A stretch of DNA of 64,000 bases from JADKCZ01 sp963786945 (GTDB lineage Bacteria; Myxococcota; Myxococcia; Myxococcales; Anaeromyxobacteraceae), in the NCBI GenBank assembly GCA_963786945.1, contig CAWBAO010000004.1, forward strand, positions 124,001 to 188,000. The letters run 5' to 3'. Positions 16,772-25,419 of this stretch are shown one piece after another. A program made the translations under genes and the position numbers. Numbering within the stretch: the first letter of the stretch is position 1; each line of letters begins with the position of its first letter. The notes under the pieces are model-generated. The model was given only the letters and a program-made list of their open reading frames with translations. It did no database searches and was not told where the DNA came from.

Positions 16772-17547
16772 GCGCCCGCCTCCTCTCCCGCCCCGCGCCT
16801 GGCCTCGCGCGCCGCCACCCAGGCCGCGAAGAGGCGCAGGTCCTGCTCGACCCGCGCCGGCGTCGACCCGAGGGCCCCGGCGATGGCCGTCCGCGACTCG
16901 CCGCGGAGGTAGTAGCGTCGCGCCGCCTCGCCGATGGCGTCGCGCCGGCCCAGGCGTGGGTCGGCGGCGGCGGCGGCCACCGCCCGCTCCACCAGCTCCA
17001 GGTCGGGGGCCACCGCCAGCCGCGCCCAGGCGAGGAAGAAGGCCAGGCGCTGCTGCACCATCCCCTTCGACTCGCCGAGCAGGTCGGCGGTCTCGGCCTG
17101 GGTGAAGCCGGCCACCAGGTGGCACTCCACCGCCCTGGCGATGCGCCGGCGGCGCGAGATGTTGGCGTCGGCGCGCAGCCGCGCCAGCAGCTCCAGCACC
17201 GCCAGCGCCTCCTCCCGCGTGCCCACCACCGCCTCGCCGTGGAGCAGCGTGAGCACGGGGAGCAGCGAGGCCGCCTCCCGCCCGCGGCGGCGCGCCGTGG
17301 CCCGCCAGCGGGAGATCCAGAGCCGGCGGATGAGGAAGAGGCAGTAGGCGGTGAAGTGGCGGGCGTCGCGGAAGGTGGTGCGACGGCGGAGGATCTGCTC
17401 GAGCGCGGTGTGGAGCCCGGCCGTGCCGGCCAGGGTCGGCGGCGCGCCGTGGCTCATGGCCCGGACCCGCTCGCGAAGCTCGTCGTAGGCCTCGGCGACC
17501 AGTCGCTCGGTGCTCGGTGCCTGGCCCGCTGTCGCCTCCGTCACCAT
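16768..17547 (-). CDS. ECF-like sigma factor (Sigma70_ECF type)
   Basis: A protein of 259 residues from ATG 17547, with GAGG just upstream. The N-terminal part, AYDELRERVRAM...LHTALEQIL...FRDARHFTAYCLFLIRRLWISRWRA, matches the region-2 pattern of the atypical Sigma70_ECF (PF07638-type) group. A region-4 helix-turn-helix is seen in AVECHLVAGFTQAETADLLG and SKGMVQQRLAFFLAWARL. A C-terminal extension of about 75 residues holds a second HTH-like stretch (GESRTAIAGALGSTPARVEQDLRLFAAW). Genes of this group are often next to Ser/Thr kinases in myxobacteria and planctomycetes, and here the kinase gene overlaps its stop codon by 4 bases, so the products are likely made together. Confidence 0.8.
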   Translation of the reverse strand: MVTEATAGQAPSTERLVAEAYDELRERVRAMSHGAPPTLAGTAGLHTALEQILRRRTTFRDARHFTAYCLFLIRRLWISRWRATARRRGREAASLLPVLTLLHGEAVVGTREEALAVLELLARLRADANISRRRRIARAVECHLVAGFTQAETADLLGESKGMVQQRLAFFLAWARLAVAPDLELVERAVAAAAADPRLGRRDAIGEAARRYYLRGESRTAIAGALGSTPARVEQDLRLFAAWVAAREARRGAGEEAGA

Positions 17548-17677
17548 CCTCGGGCCGGAGGGTACCCCGGCGGCGGCTTTCGTGGCAGTGGCGGCGCCAT
17601 TCCAGGGGCTGGCGAGAAGGCCAGGAACGCCGTGGTGGCGGCCGCTTGGAGCCCGGAACGCCAGGCCGCTGGTAGCC

Positions 17678-17703
17678 GGAACCGGGATCGGCGGCGTTTG
17701 GTC
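17678..17703 (+). promoter_or_regulatory. Possible ECF-type promoter (GGAAC...GTC)
   Basis: GGAAC at 17678-17682 and GTC at 17701-17703 are separated by 18 bases, upstream of ATG 17740. The spacing is 1-2 bases longer than typical for ECF promoters, and a second GGAAC lies at 17655-17659. It would fit autoregulation by one of the two adjacent sigma genes, but the evidence is weak. Confidence 0.25.
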
Positions 17704-17739
17704 CTCGAGGGGGCATGTCGCCCCGAGGAGACCACGCCG

Positions 17740-18291
17740 ATGCCAACCACCCCGGGCGAGCGCCGTCCGCTCGCCGCCTTGCCAGGCCACCACGACCACC
17801 AGCGCTGGGTCCACCTGCTCGACCACGCCCGCGCCGTCGCCGCCAGGGTGCTGCGGCGCCCCAGGACGCACCCCGACGTCGAGGACCGGGCCCAGGACGC
17901 CCTGGTCGCCTTCCTCTCCTCCGGGCTGCCCCGCTTCGATGCCTCGCTGGGCACGCCCGAGGCGCTGCTCGGGGCCATCGTGCGCAACGGCGCCCTGACC
18001 CAGCTGCGCGACGGCGCGACCCGGACCCGGCTGCGGGCCCAGCTCGCCAGGGAGACCGCCACCTCGACCTCGGGCGCCCAGCGCCAGGTCGAGGCCGTCC
18101 GCGACCTCGGCCGCGTCCTCTCCCGGCTCTGCCCCGGCCACGTCGAGGCCCTGGTCCGCATCGACCTGGACGGAGAGGGGATCGCCGAGGTGGCTCGAGG
18201 GCTCGGCAAGAGCTACCAGGCCATGAACGGCCAGGTGGGACATGCGCGCGCCGCGGCCCGGCGGGTGGCGCTGGAGCTGGCGGCGGCCTAG
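17740..18291 (+). CDS. RNA polymerase sigma factor, ECF-like (divergent)
   Basis: A protein of 183 residues; ATG 17740 has GAGGAG about 10 bases upstream. Region 2-like sequence: HARAVAARVLRRPRTHPDVEDRAQDALVAFL (VEDRAQDA in place of the usual AEDLVQD) and LGAIVRNGALTQLRDGATR. Region 4-like sequence: LCPGHVEALVRIDLDGEGIAEVARGLGKSYQAMNGQVGHARAAARR. Both are degenerate compared with canonical ECF factors, but the order and spacing fit. It is transcribed away from the other sigma/kinase pair, with 192 bp between their starts. No anti-sigma gene adjoins it, so control may be transcriptional or through the neighbouring kinase. Confidence 0.68.
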   Translation: MPTTPGERRPLAALPGHHDHQRWVHLLDHARAVAARVLRRPRTHPDVEDRAQDALVAFLSSGLPRFDASLGTPEALLGAIVRNGALTQLRDGATRTRLRAQLARETATSTSGAQRQVEAVRDLGRVLSRLCPGHVEALVRIDLDGEGIAEVARGLGKSYQAMNGQVGHARAAARRVALELAAA

Positions 18292-18430
18292 CCTTCCGGA
18301 GGGAGGTGACGGCGCGATCGAGGCGCATGAGGAGAATCCGGACATGGTGGCGGGACGGGTCCAGCTCCTGCTTCTACCCACCGCCCCGGCCGATCTCCCG
18401 CGTCGATCCCGGGGGAGCCGACGGGACCCC

Positions 18431-18829
18431 TCAGCGATCCGGATCGCCCGGACCACCGGGGCCGGTCGACCCGGGGAGCCGGCCCGGGCCCGCGCCGTCC
18501 CCCTGCCCCTCGCCCGGCCGCTCTGCCCTCGGCGCCCGCGGCAGCGCGTCCACCACCGGCCCCTCGTCCCCCGCCGGCCCGGGTGGGCCCGCCCCGGTCC
18601 AGTCCGGATCGATCCGGATCGTCCGGAAGGTCGCCGCCCGGAACGGCGACGGCGGAGTCCGCCCCGTCAGCCGGTACCAGAGCGAGCGGGCCAGGCCCAG
18701 CACCAGCAGCGCCCCGGCCACCGGCAGCGCCACGGCCAGGCTGGCGAAGGCCACCAGCGCCACCAGCCCGCCGAGCAGGACCAGCATGAGGACCGCCGGG
18801 AGGCAGCCGCGAACCTGGACCTGGCGCAT
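18431..18829 (-). CDS. Small membrane protein, hypothetical
   Basis: A protein of 132 residues from ATG 18829. Two adjacent hydrophobic segments (about residues 9-30 and 32-50: AVLMLVLLGGLVALVAFASL, ALPVAGALLVLGLARSLWY) form a membrane hairpin. The next segment is FRAATFRTIRIDPDWTGAG, and the tail is Gly/Pro/Asp-rich and probably disordered. Not recognised. It lies 46 bp upstream (5' side) of the cardiolipin synthase gene's 3' end on the same strand. Confidence 0.55.
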   Translation of the reverse strand: MRQVQVRGCLPAVLMLVLLGGLVALVAFASLAVALPVAGALLVLGLARSLWYRLTGRTPPSPFRAATFRTIRIDPDWTGAGPPGPAGDEGPVVDALPRAPRAERPGEGQGDGAGPGRLPGSTGPGGPGDPDR

Positions 18830-18875
18830 GCGCGGAGTATAGCGCCGACCCGCCGGGGGAGAGCGGGCGTGGCCG

Positions 18876-20357
18876 TCAGAGCTGGGGCGCGAGCAGCCGG
18901 GCCAGCGACGAGAAGAGCCGGCCCGGGAACCGCTCGGTCCGCCCCTCGGGCGCGCACGGCTGTGCCCGCTCGAGGTCGTGCAGGAAGAAGCCAGCCAGCT
19001 CCTCGACCGCCGGCCCGCCATGGATGGCCGCCACCACCTCGAAGTTGAGGCGGAGGCTGCGGTTGTCGAGGTTGGCCGTCCCGACGATGCCGAGGTCGTC
19101 CACCACGCAGGTCTTGGCGTGGACCATGGGGGGGCCGTACCGGTGGATGGCCGCCCCGGCGGCCAGCAGCCCGCCGTAGAAGGTCCGGCTGGCCGCGTCC
19201 ACCAGCCGCGAGTCGGTCCGGACCGGGACCAGCAGCCGGACGTCCACGCCGCGCAGCGCCGCGCTCTCCAGCGCCGCGGCCATCGGCTCGCTCGGCAGCA
19301 GGTACGGGGTGGTGAGCCAGACGCGCCGGCGCGCCCCGGCGATGGCCGCGAAGTAGAGGGCCTCCACGGCGTGGCCGGTCTCGTCGAGCCGCGACTGGCG
19401 GGGGCCGGTCTCGTCGGGACCGGAGGCCACGATCTGCACGAGGTGCTGGCCGCGCGCGACCTCGGGGAAGTAGCGGGCCCGCACCCCGTCGCCCTCGGGC
19501 GGCGGCTCCCCCGGCCGCGAGAAGAGCCAGTCCTCCAGGAAGGCCAGCTGCAGCCCGTGCACGGCGTTCCCGTCCAGCCGGAGGTGGGTGTCCCGCCAGG
19601 CCGCCTCGCCCCGCGCCGCCCGGCTATGACTGTCGGTGATGTTGACGCCGCCGGTGAAGCCGGTCACCCCGTCGCAGATCACCATCTTGCGGTGGGTCCG
19701 GAAGTTGATGAACCGCGCCGAGAGCCGGCCGCCGAAGGCCGGGTTGAAGCGGGCCACCTGCCCGCCGGCCTCGAGCAGCGGGGCCAGGAACCGCGCCTTG
19801 AGGCTGGACGAGCCGGCCGCGTCCACCAGCAGCCGGACGGTCACGCCGGCCCGGGCCCGCTCAACCAGCGCGTCGCGCACCCGGGTCCCGGTCCGATCCG
19901 GAGCGAAGATGTAGTACTCCAGGTGGACGTGATCCCGCGCCGCGGCGATGGCCTCGACGATGGCGTCGATGGCCCGATCGCCGTCGTCGTAGAGGGTGAG
20001 CGCCGAGGCGGTCTCGGCGGGCATGGCGGTGAGGGTCCGGGTCAGCAGCAGGAGCTGCCGGGTCTGCAGCGGCGCCGCCGCCTCCAGCGCCTCCCACGCC
20101 TCCGGCTTGCCGGAGACGTTCTGCCGGGCCGCGGCGCGGCGCAGCAGGCGCCGCTTGAGCCGGCGCGGCCCCAGGAACAGGTAGACCGGCACGCCGACCA
20201 CCGGGAGCACCGCCAGGCCGAGGATCCAGGCCAGCGTGGTGACCGGGGGGCGGCGCTCCTGCAGCATCCAGCCGGCCATGAGGACGATCCAGAGCACCTC
20301 CAGCCCCGCCAGCACGGCCGGGGAGCCGAGCAGCTCGAGCAGGTGGGCGCCGGTCAT
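18876..20357 (-). CDS. cls: Cardiolipin synthase (phospholipase D family)
   Basis: A protein of 493 residues from ATG 20357, which overlaps the upstream stop by ATGA. Two N-terminal transmembrane helices (about 17-32 and 42-62, LAWILGLAVLPVVGVPVYLF) are followed by the phospholipase D repeats. The first HKD motif is HRKMVICD (H222, K224, D229) and the second HAKTCVVDD (H413, K415, D420). GFTGGVNI and GTANLDNRS follow each motif as in ClsA-type enzymes. The enzyme condenses two phosphatidylglycerols into cardiolipin at the inner membrane. Length and topology match the family. Confidence 0.93.
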   Translation of the reverse strand: MTGAHLLELLGSPAVLAGLEVLWIVLMAGWMLQERRPPVTTLAWILGLAVLPVVGVPVYLFLGPRRLKRRLLRRAAARQNVSGKPEAWEALEAAAPLQTRQLLLLTRTLTAMPAETASALTLYDDGDRAIDAIVEAIAAARDHVHLEYYIFAPDRTGTRVRDALVERARAGVTVRLLVDAAGSSSLKARFLAPLLEAGGQVARFNPAFGGRLSARFINFRTHRKMVICDGVTGFTGGVNITDSHSRAARGEAAWRDTHLRLDGNAVHGLQLAFLEDWLFSRPGEPPPEGDGVRARYFPEVARGQHLVQIVASGPDETGPRQSRLDETGHAVEALYFAAIAGARRRVWLTTPYLLPSEPMAAALESAALRGVDVRLLVPVRTDSRLVDAASRTFYGGLLAAGAAIHRYGPPMVHAKTCVVDDLGIVGTANLDNRSLRLNFEVVAAIHGGPAVEELAGFFLHDLERAQPCAPEGRTERFPGRLFSSLARLLAPQL

Positions 20358-21451
20358 CTCGCCGCTCCTACCACGGAAGAGCGGCCCTGGATCACCACCT
20401 CCAGCCGAAGCGTGATCGCCAGCACCTCCTCGCGCGGCAACCCGGCCAGGCGCGGCCAGGACGCCTCCGGCTCCAGCTCGGCGAAGATCCAGCCGCCCCA
20501 GACGTCCTGCCGGACGCCGGCCCAGGTGCGCCAGACGTCGAGCCCCGGCGCCGGCGTCCCGAAGCCGACGGCGCTCACCGCGGCGTAGAGCCCGGTGCGG
20601 GGGTGGACCCTCCAGTCGGCGCCGACCAGGGTGTTCCACTCGATCCCCCGGGTGCGCTGGGCGTAGACGCCGTGCCCCTCCCAGCGGAGCCGGACGTCGG
20701 TGCCGAGGTACCGCTCGACGAGCAGGTCGGTGTTGGTGCCGGCGCCACGCCCGCGGATCTCCACGAAGAGCACCTCGGTGGCGCGGAGCACGAAGCCGGC
20801 GCCGAGCTGGAGCCGGGCGTGGGCGCGGAAGCGGGCGAAGGGGACCGGCGGCACGGCGAAGGTCACGCCGGCGCTGGTGTCGAAGACCAGCATCCCGCGG
20901 CGGATCACGTCGAAGCGCAGCTCGGCGCGGCCCCGGGCCTGGGACGGGTCCGGAGCCCCGATCTGGGACGGGGAGATGGGCGTGGTCTCGCCGCCGGGAG
21001 GGACGTTGCCGGCGGGCGGCACGGGAGCGCCGGTGCTGGTGTTCTCCCCCACCACGATGAGGCGGAAGTTGCCGAGCCACCGTTCCATCCGCGGCAGCCT
21101 GACCGAGACCGCGACGGCCCCGCCCCCGGTGAACTCGTCGTCCTGCCCGTACCTCCCGAAGCCCTTGAAGCGGAAGCGGGTCGAGGGCGACTCCACGTCC
21201 AGCAGCCGCTCGTCGCCGAAGAACCGGTCGAAGGTGTCGACGAGCCCGCCGAGGCGCTGCTCCACGGCCGCCCGCTTGCTGTCGAGCCAGTCCGGACCGG
21301 TGGGCTCCGCCTCGGCCTCCGTCGCGGCCCCTGGCGCGACCGCTGGCGCAGCTGCCGTGGCCGGCGCTGGGGGCTTGGCGTCCTCTTCAGGCGGCGTGGC
21401 CTGCGCCGCGGCGGGGACGAGCACGCTCCAGGCGAGGAGCAGGCCGACCAT
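20354..21451 (-). CDS. Exported hypothetical protein, probably beta-rich outer-membrane type
   Basis: A protein of 365 residues taking ATG 21451, which opens a signal peptide (MVGLLLAWSVLVPAAAQA); an in-frame GTG about 25 codons upstream is possible. An Ala/Pro linker (about 20-55) leads to DWLDSKRAAVEQRLGGLVDTFDRFFGDER and then alternating hydrophobic/polar strands (RFRFKGFGRYG, FRLIVVGENTS, AELRFDVIRRGMLVFDTSAGVTF, WNTLVGADWRVHPRTGLYAAVSAVGF). This pattern suggests a beta-barrel or porin-like fold. No family is recognised. It is translationally coupled to cardiolipin synthase, hinting at a role in envelope maintenance. Confidence 0.6.
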   Translation of the reverse strand: MVGLLLAWSVLVPAAAQATPPEEDAKPPAPATAAAPAVAPGAATEAEAEPTGPDWLDSKRAAVEQRLGGLVDTFDRFFGDERLLDVESPSTRFRFKGFGRYGQDDEFTGGGAVAVSVRLPRMERWLGNFRLIVVGENTSTGAPVPPAGNVPPGGETTPISPSQIGAPDPSQARGRAELRFDVIRRGMLVFDTSAGVTFAVPPVPFARFRAHARLQLGAGFVLRATEVLFVEIRGRGAGTNTDLLVERYLGTDVRLRWEGHGVYAQRTRGIEWNTLVGADWRVHPRTGLYAAVSAVGFGTPAPGLDVWRTWAGVRQDVWGGWIFAELEPEASWPRLAGLPREEVLAITLRLEVVIQGRSSVVGAAR

Positions 21452-21621
21452 GGCCGTCCCCCCGCCGGCGCCTCGGCGTCCAGTGCCCCTCCCGCTCACC
21501 TCGCGATTGTCACCTCGTTCGATGGCGCCCGCCATCCTGCACCGACATGGGCGCACATCCCGCGCCGTTCCTGCGGCCGCCAAAGTGCTTTCGACGCCAC
21601 CATTGGGTACATTCATCACGC

Positions 21622-22764
21622 ATGACTTCCACCGTCCGTTGCGCCCACTGCGGGCGAGACGTCCCTCGCCCGTCGAGCCCAGACGCACGTTGCCCCGCCT
21701 GCCAGGCTGCCCTGGTGGGGCCTCCCGGGCCTGCCAGGCCCGCCGACCCGGCGGGGGCACGGACTGGCCCGGCACGCTGGGCCCAGACCGAGGTCGCGCC
21801 CGGCGAGCTCCCCGTCCCGCCCGGTGGCTACGAGGAGCTGGAGCTGGGCACCGAGGCCGATGCGCCCGTGGCCCAAAGGCCGCCTGCCCGCTCCAGGCCT
21901 GCCGCCGGCGGACCCCCGCCCCTGCGCACCCAGAGCCAGTCGTCGCTGGCCGCGGCACGCATGGCCAGCGCGCCCACCTTCAAGGCCTCCAGCACCCGGG
22001 GCGGGATCCCCCTGCTCCCCATCGGCATCGGCGTGGTGATGGTCCTCGCCGTCGCCGCCTTCGCGCTCACGCGGGGACGGCCGGCGGCGCCGCCCGCCGC
22101 GCCCCCCGCCGCTCCGACGGTGGCGACCACCGGCCAGCCCGCGCCGGTCACGCCAGCGGTGGCCGAGCCCGTGGCCGCCCCGACCGCGGTGACCGTGGAC
22201 CCACCGGTCGACCGGACACCACCTCCGCGCGAGCGGACCAGGAACGCCGAGCGCGAGCCGGCGGCGCGCACCACCCACCCCGTGCCAGCGCCTTCCCGCG
22301 AGGTCGCTCGCGCAGAGCGGGTGACCACCGCCCGCCTGCCTCCGCCCCCGGCACCGGCGCCGGCGCCTCGGGCCGAGCCCGAGCCGCCGCTGCCGCCACC
22401 GCCACAGTTCGTGGCCGCCCCGACGCCGCCCCCGCCCACCGCCCCGGCTCCGCAGGCCAGCGGCCCGGGCTTCGCGCGGGAGGGGTACCAGAAGGCCCGG
22501 CAGGCCACGCCGGGCTGCGTCGTCAACTCGCTCCGGCTGCCCCGGGACATCGTCGACGTCGAGGGGGAGACCGCCACCGTCAAGTTCGCCGTGGACGAGA
22601 CCGGCCAGGTCTCCCAGTTCAGCTACCTCTCGGGTCCGACCGACCAGCGCGTCGCCACCGCCATCTGGTCCGCCATCCAGCGCTGCGAATGGACCCCCGG
22701 CTCCACCGCGCAGGGGAGCCGCATCGCCCTCTGGGTCACCATGCCCATCCGGTTCGGCAAGTAG
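21622..22764 (+). CDS. Zinc-ribbon / TonB-like (AgmX-type) membrane protein
   Basis: A protein of 380 residues from ATG 21622. The N-terminus has a zinc ribbon, CAHCGRDV...CPAC (two CxxC pairs). A Pro/Gly-rich region follows, then one transmembrane helix (about 133-150, IPLLPIGIGVVMVLAVAAFAL) and a long Pro/Ala/Arg-rich periplasmic spacer. The C-terminal domain (about 290-380) has two cysteines and the TonB-like pattern ATVKFAVDETGQVSQFSYLSG...IWSAIQRCEWTPG...LWVTMPIRFGK. The layout suits a protein linking a cytoplasmic partner to the outer envelope, as in TonB or gliding-motility AgmX. A similarly built gene occupies 62794-64000. Confidence 0.75.
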   Translation: MTSTVRCAHCGRDVPRPSSPDARCPACQAALVGPPGPARPADPAGARTGPARWAQTEVAPGELPVPPGGYEELELGTEADAPVAQRPPARSRPAAGGPPPLRTQSQSSLAAARMASAPTFKASSTRGGIPLLPIGIGVVMVLAVAAFALTRGRPAAPPAAPPAAPTVATTGQPAPVTPAVAEPVAAPTAVTVDPPVDRTPPPRERTRNAEREPAARTTHPVPAPSREVARAERVTTARLPPPPAPAPAPRAEPEPPLPPPPQFVAAPTPPPPTAPAPQASGPGFAREGYQKARQATPGCVVNSLRLPRDIVDVEGETATVKFAVDETGQVSQFSYLSGPTDQRVATAIWSAIQRCEWTPGSTAQGSRIALWVTMPIRFGK

Positions 22765-22770
22765 CGCCGC

Positions 22771-23409
22771 TCAGCCGCGGCGGACGCCGGCCAGGTCGGT
22801 GCCCACCATCCCGGCCCGCCAGGAGCGCGCGTCCAGGGGGGTGAGGCGGCGCTCCTGGGCCGGCGTCAGCAGCGTGCGGTGCGCGGCGTCGTCGAGCCGT
22901 GCGGCGATGGCGGGCGCCGCCGCCTCGTCGAACTCCCAGCGCAGCCCGTCGAAGCGGCGCAGGTCCAGCGGCCGGGTCGAGTACTCGCGCAGCGTCCGCC
23001 GCCGCTGCAGGCTGTAGTAGGGCTCGAAGTAGCTGAGCGCCAGCTCGCGCAGGGTCCGGTGGATCGGCTCGCGGTAGCGCAGCCCCACGAAGTTGGACTT
23101 GGCGACCGCCCCCCAGCCGCCGTCCACCCGGAAGACCGCCAGGACGTGGTCGTCGTCGTGGACGGCCCGCAGGTCCAGCAGCAGCGGCGGGTGGCCGTGG
23201 AAGCGGAGGGCCGCGGCCGCCAGCAGCGCACCGTCGAAGCAGTGGGCGCGCCGCTCCGCGAGGGCCCGGCGCGGCGCCGCGGGGTCGTCCTCGGTCCGGT
23301 AGGCGAACTGGTCGAGGAGGTCCTGGACCCGGCGAGGCGTGGAGAGGCGTCGCAGCGCGGCGCGCTCCTCGCGGCTCCAGGCGGGCGGGGCGGGACGTCG
23401 GATGCTCAT
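22771..23409 (-). CDS. Transglutaminase-like/cysteine-protease-fold hypothetical protein
   Basis: A protein of 212 residues from ATG 23409; a GTG four codons upstream is possible. The core shows a candidate catalytic Cys in HCFDGALLAAAALRFHG, a His in VHDDDHVLAVFRVDGGWGAVAKSN (His-Asp-His cluster followed by beta strands), and RYREPIHRTLRELALSYFEPYY. Cys on a helix followed by a His strand and an Asn/Asp is the pattern of the transglutaminase-like superfamily. I cannot assign a substrate. It converges with the TonB-like gene (6 bp gap). Confidence 0.6.
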   Translation of the reverse strand: MSIRRPAPPAWSREERAALRRLSTPRRVQDLLDQFAYRTEDDPAAPRRALAERRAHCFDGALLAAAALRFHGHPPLLLDLRAVHDDDHVLAVFRVDGGWGAVAKSNFVGLRYREPIHRTLRELALSYFEPYYSLQRRRTLREYSTRPLDLRRFDGLRWEFDEAAAPAIAARLDDAAHRTLLTPAQERRLTPLDARSWRAGMVGTDLAGVRRG

Positions 23410-23557
23410 GGGCGGGGGCACAACCTACCCTCCCCCGTGGCGCTGCGTCGAGCCCGACCCGGCGCGGGGTGGCGTTGGGCCCCACACGCCGGACCCGAGG
23501 TGTGCCAATATCCGCGCCCGTCGAGGCGCCCTCCGGCGCCCTGGAGGCATTCTCGCC

Positions 23558-24199
23558 ATGAACAAGAACCTGCTGCTCGGGGCCGTGGGCGGCCTGCTGG
23601 TCGGCGTCCTGGTCGGTTACACCATCGGTCTCTCCAAGGGGATGAGCGAGGCCCAGAAGCTGCTCGGGGCGGCCCCGCTCCCGGCCTTCGAGGCCCCGGC
23701 CGGCATGCCGCAGGTGCCGCCCGGCATGCCCCCGGGCGCGCCCGGGGGGATGCCGCCGGCGGCGCCGTCGCCCGAGGTCTTCCAGCGCATCGAGATGAAC
23801 CAGAAGCTGGTGGCCAAGGACCCCAGGCTGGTGGGGGTCTGGATCCAGCTGGGCAACGACTACTTCGACACCCGCCAGCACCAGAAGGCCATCGACGCCT
23901 ACGGCAAGGCGCTGGCGATCAACCCCAACAACCCCGACGTGCTGACCGACCAGGGCGTCATGTACCGGGACATCGGCCGGTTCGACGAGGCCATCGCCAA
24001 CTTCGAGAAGGCCAGCAAGCTCGATCCCAGCCACGTGCAGAGCGCCTACAACCTCGGCGTGGTCTGGGCCAACGACAAGCACGACAGCGCCAAGGCGACG
24101 GCCGCCTTCAACAAGGTGATCTCGATCGCCCCGACCAGCCCGCAGGCCAGCGAGGCGCGCCGGGCCCTGGCCGACATCGCCAAGGGATCGAAGAGGTGA
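23558..24199 (+). CDS. TPR-repeat protein, membrane-anchored
   Basis: A protein of 213 residues from ATG 23558, with GGAGG upstream. An N-terminal membrane anchor (about 4-24, NLLLGAVGGLLVGVLVGYTIG) is followed by a Met/Pro/Gly linker (GMPQVPPGMPPGAPGGMPP). At least three tetratricopeptide repeats run from about residue 100 to 205 (VWIQLGNDYFDTRQHQKAIDAYGKAL, VLTDQGVMYRDIGRFDEAIANFEKAS, SAYNLGVVWANDKHDSAKATAAFNKV). TPR arrays serve as protein-binding scaffolds; the partner is not evident. Its stop overlaps the next gene's GTG (GTGA), so the two are coupled. Confidence 0.85.
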   Translation: MNKNLLLGAVGGLLVGVLVGYTIGLSKGMSEAQKLLGAAPLPAFEAPAGMPQVPPGMPPGAPGGMPPAAPSPEVFQRIEMNQKLVAKDPRLVGVWIQLGNDYFDTRQHQKAIDAYGKALAINPNNPDVLTDQGVMYRDIGRFDEAIANFEKASKLDPSHVQSAYNLGVVWANDKHDSAKATAAFNKVISIAPTSPQASEARRALADIAKGSKR

Positions 24200-25287
24200 T
24201 CGCCCCGGGGAGCGTGGCGCCGTCGGCCAGGACGCCGGGCGCCTCGCTCCTCGTCTACGGGGCCAACGGCTACACCGGCGAGCTCATCGCCCGGCGCGCG
24301 GTGGAGCGCGGGCTGCGCCCCGTGCTCGCCGGACGCAGCGCCGCGCCGGTGGCGCGGCTGGCGGTGGAGCTCGGGCTCCCCCACCGCGTCTTCCCGCTCG
24401 ACGACGCCGCCGCGGTCGACGCCGGCCTCGACGGGATCGGCGTGGTGCTCCACTGCGCCGGGCCGTTCTCCCGCACCTCCCGCCCCATGGCCGACGGCTG
24501 CCTGCGCCGCGGCGCCCACTACCTCGACATCACGGGCGAGGGCGCGGTCTTCGCCGCCTTGGCGAGCCGGGACGCCGCGGCCCGGGCCGCCGGCGTCACC
24601 CTGCTGCCGGGCGTCGGCTTCGACGTGGTCCCCTCCGACGGCCTGGCGGCCCACCTGGCCCGCCGGCTCCCCGGCGCCGCCCGGCTCAGGCTGGCCTTCC
24701 AGGCCATCGGCCAGCCCTCCCGCGGCACCACGCTGACCGCGCTCGAGGGGATCCACCTCGGCGGCATGATCCGGCGCGGCGGGAAGCTCACCCCGGTGCC
24801 GGCCGCGTGGCGGACGCGCGACTTCGACTTCGGGCGCGGGCCGGTCCGCTGCATGACCATCCCCTGGGGCGACGTCTGGACCGCCTGGCACAGCACCGGC
24901 ATCCCCGACATCGAGGTCTACATGGCGGCGCCGCCGGCGCTGCGGACCCTGGCCTCGGCCTCGCGCCTCCTCGGCCCGCTGCTCGGGGCGGGCCCGGTGC
25001 AGCGGGCGCTGGCGGCCTGGGTCCGCTCGCGCGTCACCGGCCCCGACGCCGAGGCGCGGGCCCGGGGGCGCTCCCTGCTCCACGGCGAGGTGGAGCACGC
25101 CGACGGCCGGCGCGCCGCGGCGCGGCTGGTGGCGCCCGAGGGCTACGCCTTCACGGCGCTGGCGGCCGTCGAGTGCGCCGAGCGGGTGCTGGCCGGGCAG
25201 GCGCGGCCGGGCTTCCTCACCCCCTCGCTGGCCTTCGGCCCGGACCTCCCGCTCGCCATCGCCGGCGTGGAGCGCATCGACCTCTAG
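24196..25287 (+). CDS. Saccharopine dehydrogenase-like / trans-acting enoyl reductase-like NAD(P)-binding protein
   Basis: A protein of 363 residues starting at GTG 24196 inside the previous gene's stop. The N-terminal Rossmann fold has LLVYGANGYTGELIARRAVERG and VLAGRSAAP, followed by VVLHCAGPFSRTSRPMADGCLRRGAHYLDITGE. This is a typical signature of the saccharopine dehydrogenase NADP-binding family (compare mycobacterial trans-acting enoyl reductases). LPGVGFDVVPSDGLAAHLARRLPGA continues the family pattern. The C-terminal domain is all-family and without catalytic motifs I can name. The reaction is probably a reduction of a lipid-like or polyketide substrate, but is unproven. Confidence 0.85.
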   Translation: MIAPGSVAPSARTPGASLLVYGANGYTGELIARRAVERGLRPVLAGRSAAPVARLAVELGLPHRVFPLDDAAAVDAGLDGIGVVLHCAGPFSRTSRPMADGCLRRGAHYLDITGEGAVFAALASRDAAARAAGVTLLPGVGFDVVPSDGLAAHLARRLPGAARLRLAFQAIGQPSRGTTLTALEGIHLGGMIRRGGKLTPVPAAWRTRDFDFGRGPVRCMTIPWGDVWTAWHSTGIPDIEVYMAAPPALRTLASASRLLGPLLGAGPVQRALAAWVRSRVTGPDAEARARGRSLLHGEVEHADGRRAAARLVAPEGYAFTALAAVECAERVLAGQARPGFLTPSLAFGPDLPLAIAGVERIDL

Positions 25288-25419
25288 GGCCCGCGCGACG
25301 GGCCGTGACGCTCCTGCCGGGGGCCCTGCCCGATTCGCCTTGGCGCGGCGGACCTGTTAAACCCCGCCACCGCACGCCCGGCATCCACGCCGTGGCCCGC
25401 GAACCACCCTGGAGCCGTC

